Below, in pieces: positions 14,012-14,057 of a DNA stretch of 14,057 nucleotides. Source of the DNA: Ruminococcaceae bacterium UBA1417. GTDB lineage: Bacteria; Bacillota; Clostridia; Oscillospirales; Acutalibacteraceae. Positions within the stretch are counted from its first letter, which is position 1. Every line of letters starts with the position of its first letter. Location of the stretch: NCBI GenBank assembly GCA_002305575.1, contig DBPP01000038.1, positions 1 through 14,057 on the forward strand. Reading direction: 5' to 3'. The notes beneath the pieces are model-generated. The model ran no database searches, was not told where the DNA came from, and saw only the letters and a list, made by a program, of their open reading frames with translations. A program made the position numbers and the translations under genes.

Positions 14012-14057
14012 ATTGGATATATGGTCGCGGCATTGGAAAACTGCCGGCGGGTACGCA

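Overview
The window looks like a chromosomal segment of a GC-rich Gram-positive anaerobe of the class Clostridia, probably a gut Oscillospiraceae/Ruminococcaceae-type organism. The reasons are sortase-assembled pilins with C-terminal sorting signals, SigA-type promoters (TTGACA/TACAAT with 17-nt spacing), strong AGGAGG-like ribosome binding sites, GTG/TTG starts, and a 5S rRNA of Gram-positive type. The genus cannot be read from the sequence. All genes lie on the + strand.

Positions 2-5691 hold a sortase-dependent pilus operon whose 5' end lies outside the window. In order it has the C-terminal part of a large multi-domain tip/ancillary pilin, a 612-residue backbone pilin, two tandem class C sortases that overlap by 8 nt, and a small base-type pilin whose start overlaps the second sortase. 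A strong intrinsic terminator closes it at 5706-5737. The expected division of labour is that the class C sortases join backbone subunits through a lysine in a W-x8-K pilin motif, the large protein caps the shaft, and the small pilin ends polymerisation and passes the fibre to a housekeeping sortase encoded elsewhere. The pilus proteins carry three different sorting signals (MPTTAG, LPATGG, NVQTGD).

Positions 5874-9606 hold two monocistronic-looking genes. The first is a cytoplasmic family 3 glycoside hydrolase with its own promoter. The second is a membrane-anchored SGNH/GDSL-type hydrolase with an acidic low-complexity tail and a textbook promoter. About 320 nt between them hold what may be a decayed, frameshifted coding remnant.

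Positions 9663-9899 hold an orphan 5S rRNA gene with an A/T-rich UP-like element, promoter and terminator, and no 16S or 23S next to it. Directly downstream is an AT-rich IS200-type insertion sequence (about 9904-10660). It has one Y1 HUH transposase gene, matching subterminal hairpins at both ends, a 5' leader that can fold to hide the transposase ribosome binding site, and a hairpin-rich 3' tail. A GA-tandem hairpin occurs once in each flank of the element with compensatory base changes, which is the most unusual structural signal in the window.

Positions 10773-14011 hold a sortase-anchored surface protein (CAP domain, Big_2 domain, about 80 residues of Thr-Pro repeat, unknown C-terminal domain, TPPTGD sorting signal) with promoter and terminator. 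A glycerate 2-kinase gene follows, and the -35 box of its promoter lies inside a perfect 16-bp palindrome. No tRNA, CRISPR array, prophage or replication origin was seen.
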